Positions 37,438 through 48,202 of a stretch of 64,000 bases of DNA are shown here, in pieces. A program made the translations under genes and the position numbers. The notes beneath the pieces were generated by a model. That model had not been told where the DNA came from and made no database searches. It saw only the letters and a list, made by a program, of their open reading frames with translations. The DNA comes from Cercozoa sp. M6MM. Lineage: Eukaryota; Endomyxa: Ascetosporea. Location of the stretch: NCBI GenBank assembly GCA_040357565.1, contig JBDODJ010000037.1. One strand, 5' to 3'. Positions within the stretch are counted from its first letter, which is position 1. Each line of letters starts with the position of its first letter.

Positions 37438-39440
37438 ATGAAGCTGCTTGCTGGCCTATGCGCCGCCGCTGTGGCTGTTAGTGCTTGGTTCAATTTTCTT
37501 ATTTTTTCTTCTTTTTTGTGGCAGCGAACGAGGTATTCTCTTGTAGCACCGAATTGCGCATTGTGTCGAAAGACAACACACCTGTCCTTGGGCGCACCTT
37601 GGTAAGCTTTATGTGTGCTTAAACGAGCGACAATACGATTGTAACGTGCAGGATTTTGCTGTGGAACTCGAATCGCAAGTGGTGACGCATCCGCGTGGAC
37701 GCGTCACCCAGTTCGCGTACAATGGTGAGCCGGCCATGAAGGTTAACAACGAATACGGTTACGTCTATGTCAACGGTGCCTATCTCGACGTTGTCGTTGA
37801 CGGCATCAATGAGAAGGGTACCTTTGCGCTGTGTATCTACCGGGATGTGCATGGCGTCGCCCGATTGAGTTTGTACAGGCCTCTCGTTCGCCGCACTGTA
37901 TTTCCGCAACTACGCGAGTTTTAAGACGGAAGTTGAAAATCTCGGTACGTCCATGTGTTTTCTGTGTGGATCCTGACTAATTCACGTTGCGCTACAGAGA
38001 AGGCCGTGCCGCACTACATGATTGGACATGTCGTTCTTGGCAAGTGCGCCACTGCCAAGGTATACTGTCTGTCTGTGTCTGTGTCTGTGTCTGTGTCTGT
38101 GTCTGTGTCTGTGCCTGTGTTGTGCACTGTGCAAGAATTTAAATTTAAAACACAAACAGGAAGCACGCAAGGTGCTGGAGGAGCAGATCGAAATCTTCGG
38201 CGGCCGTTTGCCGTTCACTGCTGCCACCGAAGCTGCCGGCATGGCTGTAGCGTGTGTTCTTATGGCGGTGATGTGGGTGTTGCATGTGTGCTGTGTTTTG
38301 CGTCAACCTGAGAGTATGAAAATGGCATTGGGCAGAACTACGTGTTGCCGTTGCACTTTTCGATCCAAGACGCTTCAGGCGATGCCTTTGTCATGGAGAT
38401 TGTCGAGAACGGCACGATCAAGTTCCACCAGAACAAGTATGTTCCCATGTCTCTGTGTCTTCCTTCATGTTTTCCTTTCTTTCGCGTTTCTTCTGTTGTT
38501 TTACTGTCGTTGCTCTGCCTTCAGGGTGGGCGTGATGACCAACTCGCCCACGTACGACTGGCACATGGCGAACCTCGCCAACTACGCCAACTTGCGACCG
38601 CATAACGCCGTTCCTGTCGAGTACAATGGGTACCCGCTTGCTTTGCACACATACATAATTTCTCTGTTTTAACATTTAATAGACTGTGTGTATCTATGGA
38701 ACAGACACCGCATGGTCCCGCACAGCCAAGGCAGTGGCATGCACGGTTTGCCGGTACCTGCTTTTATGTGCTTTGATGTCTTTGATATCTTGCACATGTA
38801 CACAGGGTGACACGACATCGGCGTCGCGTTTCGTTCGCACCACGGCGGGTGTCATGCTTGGTACGTGCTCACAGTGTACCTATGTGCACGTGTATGACGT
38901 CATATCGCAGCTGGCAAGGCTAAAACCTCGAAGGAGGCCGTTTTGGCAGCCATCCATATTGTACCAAGCATCTCATGTGTAGCTCATGCACACTCGCATC
39001 TATTAGTATGCAACGTAGTTGAAAACAGTTGACATTCCGTACGGTCTTGTGCGTGCCGAGGACAACCACGTCGACTACACTCGTGCTTTGTGTTTATTGT
39101 CTCGAACCTCCTTTCTCTGTTTTTTAACCTTGTCTTTGTAGAGTGGGCCGTGGTCCGTGTGCTCAAGGACAACGCCGAGTCCATGCTCTTCATGCGTGAC
39201 TACAGCAACCCCAACTTCCGCGCCGTCGACCTGTCGCAGCTTAACTTCACTGAAGGGTACTGTACCCGCTGTTTCCCTTGTTCCCTTGCCCTATGTTTTT
39301 CTCCATTTAGTGCCGAGGTCATGCGTATGCCGCTGCACACCGGCAGTTTTTCATACACGGACATGTCGAGCCACTTGGCGCCTCCGTCCGTCAACAGCGA
39401 CGGCGGTGATTCTGAGCCTGCCAACAAGGACGAGTTGTAG
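37438..39440 (+). CDS. Choloylglycine hydrolase/penicillin V acylase-family Ntn hydrolase with signal peptide and C-terminal KDEL
   Basis: About ten exons. The start MKLLAGLCAAAVAV is a compact signal peptide, followed by FSCSTELRIVSKDNTPVLGR, whose Cys fits the N-terminal nucleophile after maturation (family MCT.....dg..l.GRt.D), then TLDFAVELESQVVTHPRG. Further matches are VVDGINEKG spliced to LSFAALYFRNY (family DGmNEKGL....L..), NYVLPLHFSIQDASGDAFVM (family lHw...D..G.s.viE), VGVMTNSPTYDWHMANLANY (family gVlTNsPtfdwh..nLn.Y), and GLPGDTTSASRFVR (family glPGd.tpaSRFvr). The final exons carry MLFMRDYSNPNFRAVDLSQL, MRMPLHTGSFSYTD and end PANKDEL. The signal peptide plus KDEL predicts a soluble ER-lumen enzyme. 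Substrate is unknown; the family hydrolyses amide bonds of bile salts, penicillin V and N-acyl lipids. The first splice site was chosen for phase. Confidence 0.9.
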
Positions 39441-39618
39441 ACGTCGACCTGGGGCCAGTCTTCTCGAACTAAAACTGCCACATGACAACACCACCAGGTT
39501 CAAATTTCGGTGAGTGTGGCACTACGATTTGGTGCATCACATGTTACCGCAGCCCTCTCAGATAGGGATCAGGCCTTGGTAAATTGAGGGTACTTTCGTT
39601 TGCCAGTGATACAAAAAA
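39441..39618. other. Short intergenic region
   Basis: About 180 nt between the 3' ends of the hydrolase gene and a small minus-strand gene. Nothing notable. Confidence 0.35.
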
Positions 39619-39946
39619 CTAAAAAGGAACGCAAGAAAGTCTGTTCTTGGAGGTAGAGTGGCCAAGTGTCGGCGCCGGTGGCAGTGCCAGACCGTCAATA
39701 TGCACGTGCACACTGTCCGTCTCTGCTTCTTGTTCTTCTGTCTGCTTCGACTGTACATGTGTCGTCGACAGTGTCACCACACCTCTCTTGAGGATTTTTG
39801 TAAGTTCGATTGTAGGGTTGCTTCCGCGCGGATACAGTAGCTCATGCTGTAACACACATCTTGCCGTTGCGTACGAAGTAGCCAAACAAGGGAGCGAAAC
39901 TTAACTTAACTGAACAAAACAATGTCGGCTGATGGATATCGATCAT
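39619..39946 (-). CDS. Small two-exon gene, unrecognised protein of about 100 residues
   Basis: The ATG at 39946 gives MIDIHQPTLFCSVKLSFAPL followed by FGYF. This joins at a GTAC donor and short intron in phase 0 to HELLYPRGSNPTIELTKILK, then RGVVTLSTTHVQSKQTEEQE, a Glu/Thr-rich linker, and DGLALPPAPTLGHSTSK, stopping at 39619. No domain recognised. Support comes from in-phase splicing and amino-acid composition. Another small minus-strand gene ends about 110 nt upstream, so a shared transcript is not excluded. Confidence 0.4.
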
Positions 39947-40056
39947 GATGAACGAACTGAACGTGAACGGGACAGGCGACTGGGGGTTTGCGCGATGCAC
40001 GCTGGGCAACTGCGCAGGACTGGCCCTAGGAAAAACGCAAAACTGATCCAACGAAA

Positions 40057-40292
40057 TCAGTCGGAATCAGAGTCGTCCTTCTTTTCTTCTTCGACGGGAA
40101 CCGACTCACCCAAGCCCGTGTCATGCGGGGTGTTCACCTGCTCGTCAGTCTGTTTGGCCATAAGACAACGTGTGTGTGTGTGTGTGTGTGTGNNNNNNNN
40201 NNNNNNNNNNNNNNNNNNNNNNNNNNNNNNNNNNNNNNNNNNNNNNNNNNNNNNNNNNNNNNNNNNNNNNNNNNNNNNNNNNNNNNNNNNNN

Positions 40293-40341
<49 letters not shown>

Positions 40342-40588
40342 GATACACGACGTTTGTTGCAGCCAACAATGAGAATCATACAATGATGCGCACAAGGCGC
40401 TCCTTGCTCATGCAGAGGAGTTCTTCTCTTGACCAGCTGGCGTGACGACGGGAAACATCGTGAACACCTGTCGTCGCTACAAAGGAACACTCATTTGCTC
40501 GTGCCCCGTCGTTCTCAGAGCCTCTCATCATCCTTTTGGCGGGATATGGTGCCGATCGGTGTGTCTCTTGCCCTGCTTTGCTGTGCAT
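40057..40588 (-). CDS. Small two-exon gene with acidic tail, unrecognised
   Basis: Exon 1 (40588 down to about 40379) encodes MHSKAGQETHRSAPYPAKRM, a basic region VHDVSRRHASWSREELLCMS and KERLVRII. It joins in phase 0 across a microsatellite intron containing a 100-N gap to exon 2, TDEQVNTPHDTGLGESVPVE followed by EEKKDDSDSD and stop. The product is about 100 residues, basic then strongly acidic. The Ser/Asp end resembles casein-kinase-2 type acidic tails of chaperone or nucleolar proteins, but no family is recognised. The gap means a further exon could be hidden. Confidence 0.4.
40170..40340. repeat. (GT)n / gap / (CA)n
   Basis: GT array on the left of a 100-N gap (40193-40292) and a CA array on the right. 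The unit polarity flips across the gap, unlike the other gapped arrays here. Confidence 0.85.
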
Positions 40589-40782
40589 CTTGCCAAGGAG
40601 GTGGTACTGTACGCTGTACCGGAGATTTGTCCTTTCAAGTAGTACAGTACTGCTGGTACAGTAAAGAGCGAAGATGATTATTGTACAGTACGGTCCAAAA
40701 AGATGAAATCATTGTACCAGGGTTAAAGCTCTGGCGTCTCGCTTGTGGTTTCCCGCATACGCAGGCTTGTGCACAGGCAGAC

Positions 40783-42159
40783 ATGTTGCTGTCAGTGCTG
40801 CTTGTGCTGGCGATCAGCACGGCGTGCACTCTAGGCACCCAATCAGGCCTGCCGCCATCTTTTGCTCAGGTGTGTGTAGGCGTTTCTAAAGTGTACAGCG
40901 GTGTGTGCTCCTGTGTACAGCTTTTCGAACAACCTTGACTGATCTCTTGAGAGTCTGGTTGACACTCTTGACAACACATTAAATGTTTCCTCTCAGAAAG
41001 CCGCGGCCGAGCGTGATTGGTGGTTTCAGCGAACACAGGTAGCCTCCACAGAGCCAAGAAACATGCAATTTATTACCTATCGCGTCCGCGCTGTTAACAG
41101 AAGTCCAAGAACGGTGTCGTCCGTCTGTCGGAGCAAGATTTTGACCGACTTAGCGTCGCACCGAGGTGCGTTGGGTCCTCTTGCGCTAGTTTCGCCGACA
41201 AGTGTCTCGTTCTCAAAACCTGTGTCCCCGCAGGGAATTTGACGTTTTATTGTCGCTGACGTGGCTCGAGTCACAATGCAGCGCCTGTCTTCAGACACAG
41301 GACGACTTCCTTGTAACGCGCCTAATAACAACTCGTGTGCGTGCTGATTTGTGTGTGTGTCACTGTGCCAAAGGCACTAGGTGAGTCAAACCGCAAACAG
41401 CTCGAATCGAAAGAAACGGCGTCTCTCTTTGTCGCACAGGTCTCTTCGCTTGTTTGTTGATTCACGCATGTGCCGCACGTTTGCACAAGCTTCCGCGGGC
41501 ATGCAGGTGGACTTGTCCAAGAACCACGGTTTGTTCCGCGCACTGAAAATAACCTCGGCGCCACTTTATGTCGTGGTATTGCTATTCTGTGTATTCACAT
41601 GTACACATGGTATCTTGCGAATGCACTCGGCTGTGTAGGTTAAACAAAATCGCGCGCTTTCGGTGTCGTTGAAGCAGAAGAAACTCGCGAATTTCTTGCA
41701 GTGGAAAACCGTGATTCCGATCACACTCACCGTACCTGCTTTTGTACTTTGCCGAGTTGTACTTGATGCGATCTTCAATTAGACTCAAGGTGAGGACGCG
41801 CTCGGAAAAGACCTGGTGCCACGGGTCAAGGCCATCACGGGTGTGCAATTGTCGCTTGCTTCCTCACCTCGCTTCGCACGTGTACTGCTCTCATTTCAGA
41901 CGCGACCACGCACGTTTAACCATGTTTTGGTTCGAGGTAGATGGCGAGCGAGAAGCGCCAGCGATTGCTCATTTACGCCGTGACGGGTACCGCCGTATTC
42001 GTCTTGTTCTGGCGCTTCCTGCGACATGTGCGCTGGCTTTACTGCGCCGCTGCTTTGGCGGTCTACTTCCTGCTCATTTCGGGACACATGTTCAACTTGT
42101 ACGCCGCGTTCTCCTACTCTCTCTGTCTGTGTGTGTATGTGTGTGTGTATGTGTGTGTG

Positions 42160-42231
<72 letters not shown>

Positions 42232-42936
42232 AGAATCAGGGAGACAGGAGAAATGCACGGAGCTCAGTGGTGGGCACCTGGTGCCAGGTACCCTGGACTT
42301 GCGTTCCCATGTCCATTTCACTTGTGTGAGTCATTTTCTGTATTCAAAGGGCTCAAACAAAATCCGAGAGTGCGGCTGGTAGTTTCTTTTTCTTATCCAA
42401 ACAAATATGCTTAATTTATAATGGTGAAACAACAGTGAGGCTGTATACCGCAACGGCCATGTTCTCCGTTGCTCTGTTGGTGTTGGTACTTTCCGTGCCT
42501 ATGCTATTATTAAAGGTTGTCATCAGTTATCTGCCTGGGGTTTGGCAGATTCGCCGTGGCACAAGCTACGTGACCAAGCAGCAACTCCACGTAGCTCCCG
42601 CCGGAGTGGCTACTGCGTTGCAGACAATACTGCCGCCGTTGTGCCTCATCGCTTTCGCTTGGGCCGTGCGACAGGTGATTTCTTTTTCTCAGCAAAGTGG
42701 TCGCTGTAATGGACACTGTCGGTTGACTCGATTTCCACGTTAATCTAGCTGTTCGGCCTGTATGCACACAAGCAACCTGGATGGAACCACGGTTTCCAGG
42801 TGCGTACTCGATTTCGATTCGTTGAATTGTTTTTGCCTCATTTGTATGTAAGCTTTCGTCTTGAATTTTCAGGGTTTCATGCTGCATCTGCGGCCTTTCT
42901 TCCCTCGCATACTGTTGGAAGCGACGGGGTTCTAAC
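40783..42936 (+). CDS. Oligosaccharyltransferase subunit OST3/OST6 (MAGT1/TUSC3)
   Basis: About twelve exons. Signal peptide MLLSVLLVLAISTACTLG, then KAAAERDWWFQRTQ and NGVVRLSEQDFDRLSVAPRE (family ..g.i.l....f..l....R.y...v.f). The thioredoxin-like strand DVLLSLTWLESQCSACLQTQ contains the redox CxxC (CSAC). LFVDSRMCRTFAQASAGMQV and FRALKITSAP (the short-of-cis-Pro region) follow. Membrane exons are RLLIYAVTGTAVFVLFWRFL, ALAVYFLLISGHMFNL (family l.f...SGqM.N.IR), IRETGEMHGAQWWAPGAR, ATALQTILPPLCLIAFAWAV and LFGLYAHKQPGWNHGFQ, ending at 42936. The protein forms mixed disulfides with nascent chains to help N-glycosylation in the ER. The membrane layout (four spans after a lumenal domain) fits. 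A long GT array (42130-42228) is intronic. Confidence 0.88.
42129..42228 (+). repeat. (GT)n microsatellite, intronic
   Basis: GTGTAT/GT array immediately downstream of an exon in the OST3/6 gene, coding-strand GT. Confidence 0.9.
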
Positions 42937-43360
42937 TGAACGTTGGCTCGATGCGAGGCCTCGGCGGTTTGCTTAACATATCGTATGATGTGATATGCAT
43001 TTCGTTCGCCGGCGCGCGGCGGCCATGCTGGCTCACCGCTGCCGTTACGTCGCGTTTCGTTAAGCGCGCAAGCGAAGCTTAGAGTTTTTTGGTGACCCAT
43101 CGCTTTAAGATACCCAGACGTGTGCATACACTGCAAGGAAGCGCTATAGCAGCCGAGTAGAGTGATAGGCAGCACGAACTGACCTGAAACGCAATAAGCC
43201 GATAAGATAGTACCCGACATGAGAAAAATGGACTTAGAAGCATACGTGATAGATACGATACAAGAGGAAATCCCAGATGAAACTGAGACAGGACAGAAAA
43301 TAATAAAAGAACTGTACGATCGCGCAGAGACAAACCAACCCCAGGACTGGTACTGGGAAA
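42937..43360. other. Intergenic, no gene seen
   Basis: About 420 nt after the OST3/6 stop. Minus-strand open frames here look like chance hydrophobic readings without splice or motif support. Confidence 0.35.
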
Positions 43361-44269
43361 CTACAGAGTTGGTTCTTTGTAGACTGAACTAACTGAATCG
43401 CCGAACGTTATATACTGGATGTACACATGGATGTATAAAAGCCGGCCGTTGGTCTTGGTGCGGTGGCAAGATGCTGGCTGGCGTCCAGCACTAAAAAGAA
43501 GCTGAACTGGGGAGTAAAATGCAATTTGCTGGGAATCTGAGGCACTATAATACTGACAAGATAAAGGTAGCCGCCGCAGCTCAAGTTTCGTCCGTCCACG
43601 CGATAGATACGCGACGCGAACGTCACTCACCTTTCCTTCAATTGAACTGATCGTACGTGAATGCAAGTCGATTATCGGATGTATCGTCCGATACTTCAGT
43701 TGTTTTGCAACAGAACTTGCCAGTTTAATAAGATTTACATACATACTGACGCTCCACCGTGCGGCCTCTCGCGATTGTCTGTTAGTCAAAACGAGGCACG
43801 TTGAACGCGAGGAGGTGCTTGCGAAGCCTACGGCTGCCGGCGGCTGCAGAGTGTACAGCGCAATCGGGTTTGGGAAAAGCAGAAGCTCCATTTTACACTT
43901 AGCTTGTAAACTAAGAATTACCGGTGTCGAGTGAGCTTGTCGAGTTACCTGCACAATGCCGGTGTGTAGAAAGTGTATGCTTCGCCATTCACACAAAATA
44001 ACTGTCGGTGAACTGCACGCAGGATACCGCCGATTCGATGACAATGTGAGCGAGGAGAGAAAAGTGGGTTGAGAGAGCGATGACACGCATAAGCAGCGTC
44101 CTTGCCGACGAAGCAGTCTCGAAAGTTCCCGCAGCGCAGCACAGCCGCCTTCGCCTGTGCGTCTGCATGAAACAAAACGTCTTCGCTCGTGTTGGACAGC
44201 AGGATCTGGACCACCAAGGAGGTCGTTTGGCGATAGGTGCAATGTCACGAGTGGTGTTTCGCCCGGCAT
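43361..44269 (-). other. Long uninterrupted open frame, uncertain coding
   Basis: A minus-strand frame stays open for about 302 codons, unusually long for this intron-rich genome. The predicted product has no recognisable domain. Two other minus-strand frames overlap its first third and stay open, so it may be exons of a spliced gene read through their introns. A candidate upstream exon starts with MRTFVACSNTGMLLVLH near 44420 and ends at a GTAAG donor. I cannot decide the gene model. Confidence 0.3.
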
Positions 44270-44420
44270 GCATACTCTTCGCTCGATTCCACATGAGCAA
44301 GCTCGTCTTGGTCTGCACAGCGAACCTCGTCGCGTTTACATACAGTTTCAGCCACTGAGTTTAACAAACTTACGTGCAGCACAAGCAGCATGCCCGTGTT
44401 TGAACAAGCTACGAACGTTC

Positions 44421-44681
44421 TCATTTTACTGATGAGGTTGGTTCAGGAAGCATTTGTACCCCGTTGAGCTCACTGGGAGACACGACGCGACTCAGCTTGG
44501 CTTTCGCGTAGCGCAGCAACTGGAGTGCCTGTTCGCAAGAAATGCAATACGAGGAGTCACAACAGCAGTGCTCGTATTCTGTCTTGTTACAGCAATGTGC
44601 GAGGAGTGCATGCTCAAGGGGTAGTCGCAGTCAATGTCTCGCTCGCTTCCTCGAGCGTACTCGTGCCCGCGTACGATGGCA

Positions 44682-44731
<50 letters not shown>

Positions 44732-45231
44732 GAATGCAAAAAATCCCACGAGGGTATACAGGGGATACGTCGGAGTCTATAGATAATTATACATGGCGTT
44801 GTTGTCTCGCAAGACGAGGTCCGTAAGTGTTGCGGTAAAACAGCGCGCTTGCACGCAGTGGCCTGAATAGGCGGATCGGGCGTGAAAAATGCCAGGATGT
44901 TTTACTCAATGATAAATTTACAATCCAGTACCTGATTCTGACAGGTCGGCGTTCCCGTCCACAGTCCAATCAATGTCAAGTTTCTCAGGCCGAGCCACGG
45001 TGGTTCGCTCGGCCGATTCCTCCTGTCGGTACCAGAGCAGAAAACACTCCCCTTTTTGAATAACAAAAGGTCACTGTGCGGAAGTGTAAATTACGTAGCT
45101 TGCGCCGCTGCCTCGCTTCGACGGGAATGACGCTTTCTGGAGCGACACTAGCGCTGCCGTGTTTAAGGGATCGCGCGACGAGGTGACGAGCACGGTACAC
45201 TTCGCCACGCTCTGTGAGTTTAATCGTTGTC

Positions 45232-45305
<74 letters not shown>

Positions 45306-47038
45306 ACCGCAGCGTCATGAACAAGGGGGTCACTCCACTGCAGTTGCTCGTGCCACGACTGCACCCACTCTGGCCAACGACTAGGTGAAGACCAACTGCG
45401 AGAAACAGACAGGCAAGCGTGTTTTAAGGAAACCTAGCTCTTATGGCATATCCCATGGGGTGGGCTGTACCGACCAAGGTGTGCATCGATCCAGTCCAGT
45501 TGGCCGAAAGACAGGTTTTCTGGCGCACTTCCGGGAATAGTCTGAACTTTCAATGCCGGCATCATCGGCAGGCCTCCGTGCACCTGCAAACGAAAGCGCT
45601 AACGGACTGTCCCTTTTGTGCGTTTATTTCATACCGCCAGCACAGTGTCTCCCTTTTTGTCTTTGATCATCGCCGCCCTAGATGCAAGGAAAGTAATTTA
45701 TGATGAGATACCAACACCTCTTTCTAAGTGTGAGCTTTACCACGGCATTGACGCGAAGAAGTCGAAATGAATCCACGTCTTCAAAAACGCGGAAGCGAAC
45801 TGAAGGAAGCCCTTGTGAAAGCAATGAAGCGGGAGAACGTACCAGCATCTCGCGGAGTGTCGTCGGAGTGCGAATCACGAGCGTGCGTTGCAGCTGCTCG
45901 AGTTTCTCACGCACCTGCTGCGCAGATCAAGGAGAGAATAATAACCCGTCGTCAGCAGAGTGAAATTGAGTTTTCAACTTTTACGGATAACGCGTCACTG
46001 TGTTTCGACGGCGATGTCGCAGCAGTCGTCAGTGTGTCCACTGTAAAGGTCGATTTCTTTGTAAATGAAACTCTAAGAGATGTTGGCCAGGTTGTAGAGC
46101 TCACTTCGTGGGTTGACCTCGTCGATAGGAGTCAACAGGTCTTCTTCGTTAAACCCGAAAAAGTGATTCACTTGCGCAGCAAAGCTCAATTTCCTGAGGA
46201 ACAAGTCAAAGATTCTAAAATTTACATGGGTACCTTTAAAACAAACCGAAACTTACAACAACTGGTTCTTGAACTCGCTTTCGGGGGTTTCGAGATTACT
46301 GAGCAGGAGTAGGCTGTGTCTAGCGTATATGCTCGCGTAGACCCCACTATCGTGGTTGCCGCTGAGACAGAAACACGTAAAGATAGGGAGGGGGTGAAGA
46401 GACAGAAAGGAAAGTACGATATCAACAAAGTAGCGTGTGGTGCCCTTAGAGCGAGTAATGACAAGATCTACTCCAATCAACGTCGGAAATACATTTTTTT
46501 AACGGAAGGTAAATTATTTATAATTTCCTTGGGTGAAATGTTTACTAAACAAATATAAATTTACATCGTATACAACTTGCACACCATAAGAACATCGATG
46601 CCGTGTGCGTTTCGATCGACGTAGTCACCGAGAAAGACGAACAGTGTGTCACCCTGAAACACACAAGCACAAAAGACACTTTCATTGTTCAGGAAACTTA
46701 CCTGTACAAAAGACTCTTTCATTGTTTGTTTGTTTTCCAGTTGTCAGTGTACCGTTTCAGAAGGCAGGCCGGTCTTTGTGAGGAGCGCCAGCAACGCATC
46801 TCGATCGCCGTGGATATCTCCCACGAACACCGTCTTTCGCTGAAGCTATGCACGGGGTCATAACATCTATGCATGAGGTCAAGTCCTGTTCTGTGATTAC
46901 TGTAGGTGTTTACCATGTGCCGGAGGTCTCGACGAGCAGAGGTGCTTTCTTGGCGCAAAACACACCTCCCTGATAACTCGGTGTAAACAGAGGAGTTTAG
47001 AGGGGTAAACGAGGGTAAAGTGAGAAATATACCGGCAT
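44421..47038 (-). CDS. Divergent PPP-superfamily metallophosphatase (GNHD variant)
   Basis: About 14 exons joining mostly in phase. Start MPGGVFCAKKAPLLVETSGT, then LQRKTVFVGDIHGDRDALLA (GDxHG), GDTLFVFLGDYVDRNAHGID (GDxVDR, with Asn where Gly is usual), LALRAPHATLLISGNHDSGV (GNHD instead of GNHE), an insert with NLSFAAQVNHFFGFNEEDLL, FASAFLKTWIHFDFFASMPW, AAMIKDKKGDTVLAVHGGLP (family .FCVHGGLSP), HEQLQWSDPLVHDA (family DLLWSDP), FPSKRGSGASY (family ..RG.g..FG) and AIVRGHEYARG (family iiRaHq). Metal-ligand Asp, His and Asn residues are present, so activity is plausible. GNHD is typical of ApaH-like and other bacterial-type PPP enzymes, and the canonical SAPNYC tail is not seen. The stop at 44421 is my best choice. 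A 160-nt intron and two microsatellite introns are included. Confidence 0.78.
44690..44730 (-). repeat. (CA)n microsatellite, intronic
   Basis: About 20 CA units, coding-strand GT, just upstream (in gene direction) of the IVRGHE exon. Confidence 0.85.
45235..45304. repeat. (GT)n microsatellite, intronic
   Basis: About 34 GT units on the plus strand inside the minus-strand phosphatase gene, so CA on the coding strand. Confidence 0.85.
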
Positions 47039-47550
47039 GGACAAGCAGATTGACAAAGAAGGTTCGTATCGCCCGATGCGATGGCAGACGTTTTACTGCA
47101 CTGTATTTATACGTCACAAGGCAGTAGTACTCCATTATGAGATGCTCAAAGTTACTTCACATTTACATTTTACCTTAAGGATACTACACACAGATGTGAA
47201 TGTGATTTACTGCAGCACGTATCGCAAGTCGTTCGCATGTCGAACATGGTGCGCAAGTGCCGAGGATGTACTCGTCAACTTCTGGCAGTCTCTTGCGGGG
47301 TCGAATGTGAGTTGGAGACTCTATATCCTCATCGGGAGCTCAGTGAATAAGTTCTCAGGCTTGTTGTTCAATAGTAGGTCAGAGGGAGAAAAGACACCAT
47401 GCTCGCAACGAGGACTTGAATGTGATTCAAATGACTTTGCTCCTTCTTACTAAAGGCAGCTGTCTTCGGAGGTGATGTCGAGCGGCGCGGAGTCCCAACT
47501 CCCTGCAGTTGAACTTGTATGACGAGCACTAACCACCAAGAATGTACCTA
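47039..47550. other. Intergenic, no gene recognised
   Basis: About 510 nt upstream of the phosphatase start. A plus-strand open frame at 47037-47453 (138 codons) overlaps the phosphatase start and has no recognised motif, so it is not called. Confidence 0.35.
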
Positions 47551-47877
47551 CTAGGTTGGAAGGTTTGGCACCTGCAGCCGAGGAGACATGCAACGGGCTG
47601 AAATGGGTTGATTGGGTTCACTGAAGTTCTCGTGCATGTTCTGACTGCGAGGGCGTGCTGTCTTTGGTGGCTCTTGCTGCTGCTGCTTCGCCAATTCTCC
47701 TTGCCTGCGAGGCACCGCAGCACGCTGTCGGTACCAGTCAGACAACCCAGTCTCCTCGCGGGGGCGTTCCTGCAAGTAGTCGTCAAATGTTCGGATCCGA
47801 GGCGCCGAACCGTTTTGCCTGCTGCTTGCTGCATCTGCAGTTGCACGACGCGCTACCCATAAAGGCAGTGAATCCAT
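47551..47877 (-). CDS. Possible intronless small gene, 108 residues
   Basis: The ATG at 47877 gives MDSLPLWVARRATADAASSR, then APRIRTFDDYLQERPREETG, a Gln run (AKQQQQEPPK) and a Pro/Ser-rich end, stopping at 47551. The composition (acidic/aromatic patch FDDYLQ, Arg-rich, polyQ) looks like a disordered protein rather than noise. Open frames also exist on the opposite strand, so coding status is uncertain. Divergent to the CCDC180-like gene with about 325 nt between starts. Confidence 0.4.
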   Translation of the reverse strand: MDSLPLWVARRATADAASSRQNGSAPRIRTFDDYLQERPREETGLSDWYRQRAAVPRRQGELAKQQQQEPPKTARPRSQNMHENFSEPNQPISARCMSPRLQVPNLPT

Positions 47878-48202
47878 CCCGGCGGCTTGGTGCGACACCC
47901 TAGAGAGCGTCAAAAGTTGATGAATACATATTCATTCTCCGACTGGAAGAAAAATCACAGAGCGACGGAGAGGACGATCCAACACAGAATGAAAGTGCAC
48001 ATCCTAGAGTGAGCGGAATCAAAGAGGTAAACGCGTTCACTGGGTACCCGTCATTGACGGTTAACTAAAGTTGCGCGCCATCCCTTCTTGGCGTGACATC
48101 CGGCAGCTTTTTAATCGATTGCTTCCACTGGAATTGAGACAAAAACGAAATTTTGGTTGAATCGCTGGATCAGTTTTGCTTGGCAACTTACACCGGGGAA
48201 AC
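47878..48202. other. Upstream region of CCDC180-like gene
   Basis: About 325 nt, with no coding sequence supported. Likely promoter and 5' untranslated region. Confidence 0.35.
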
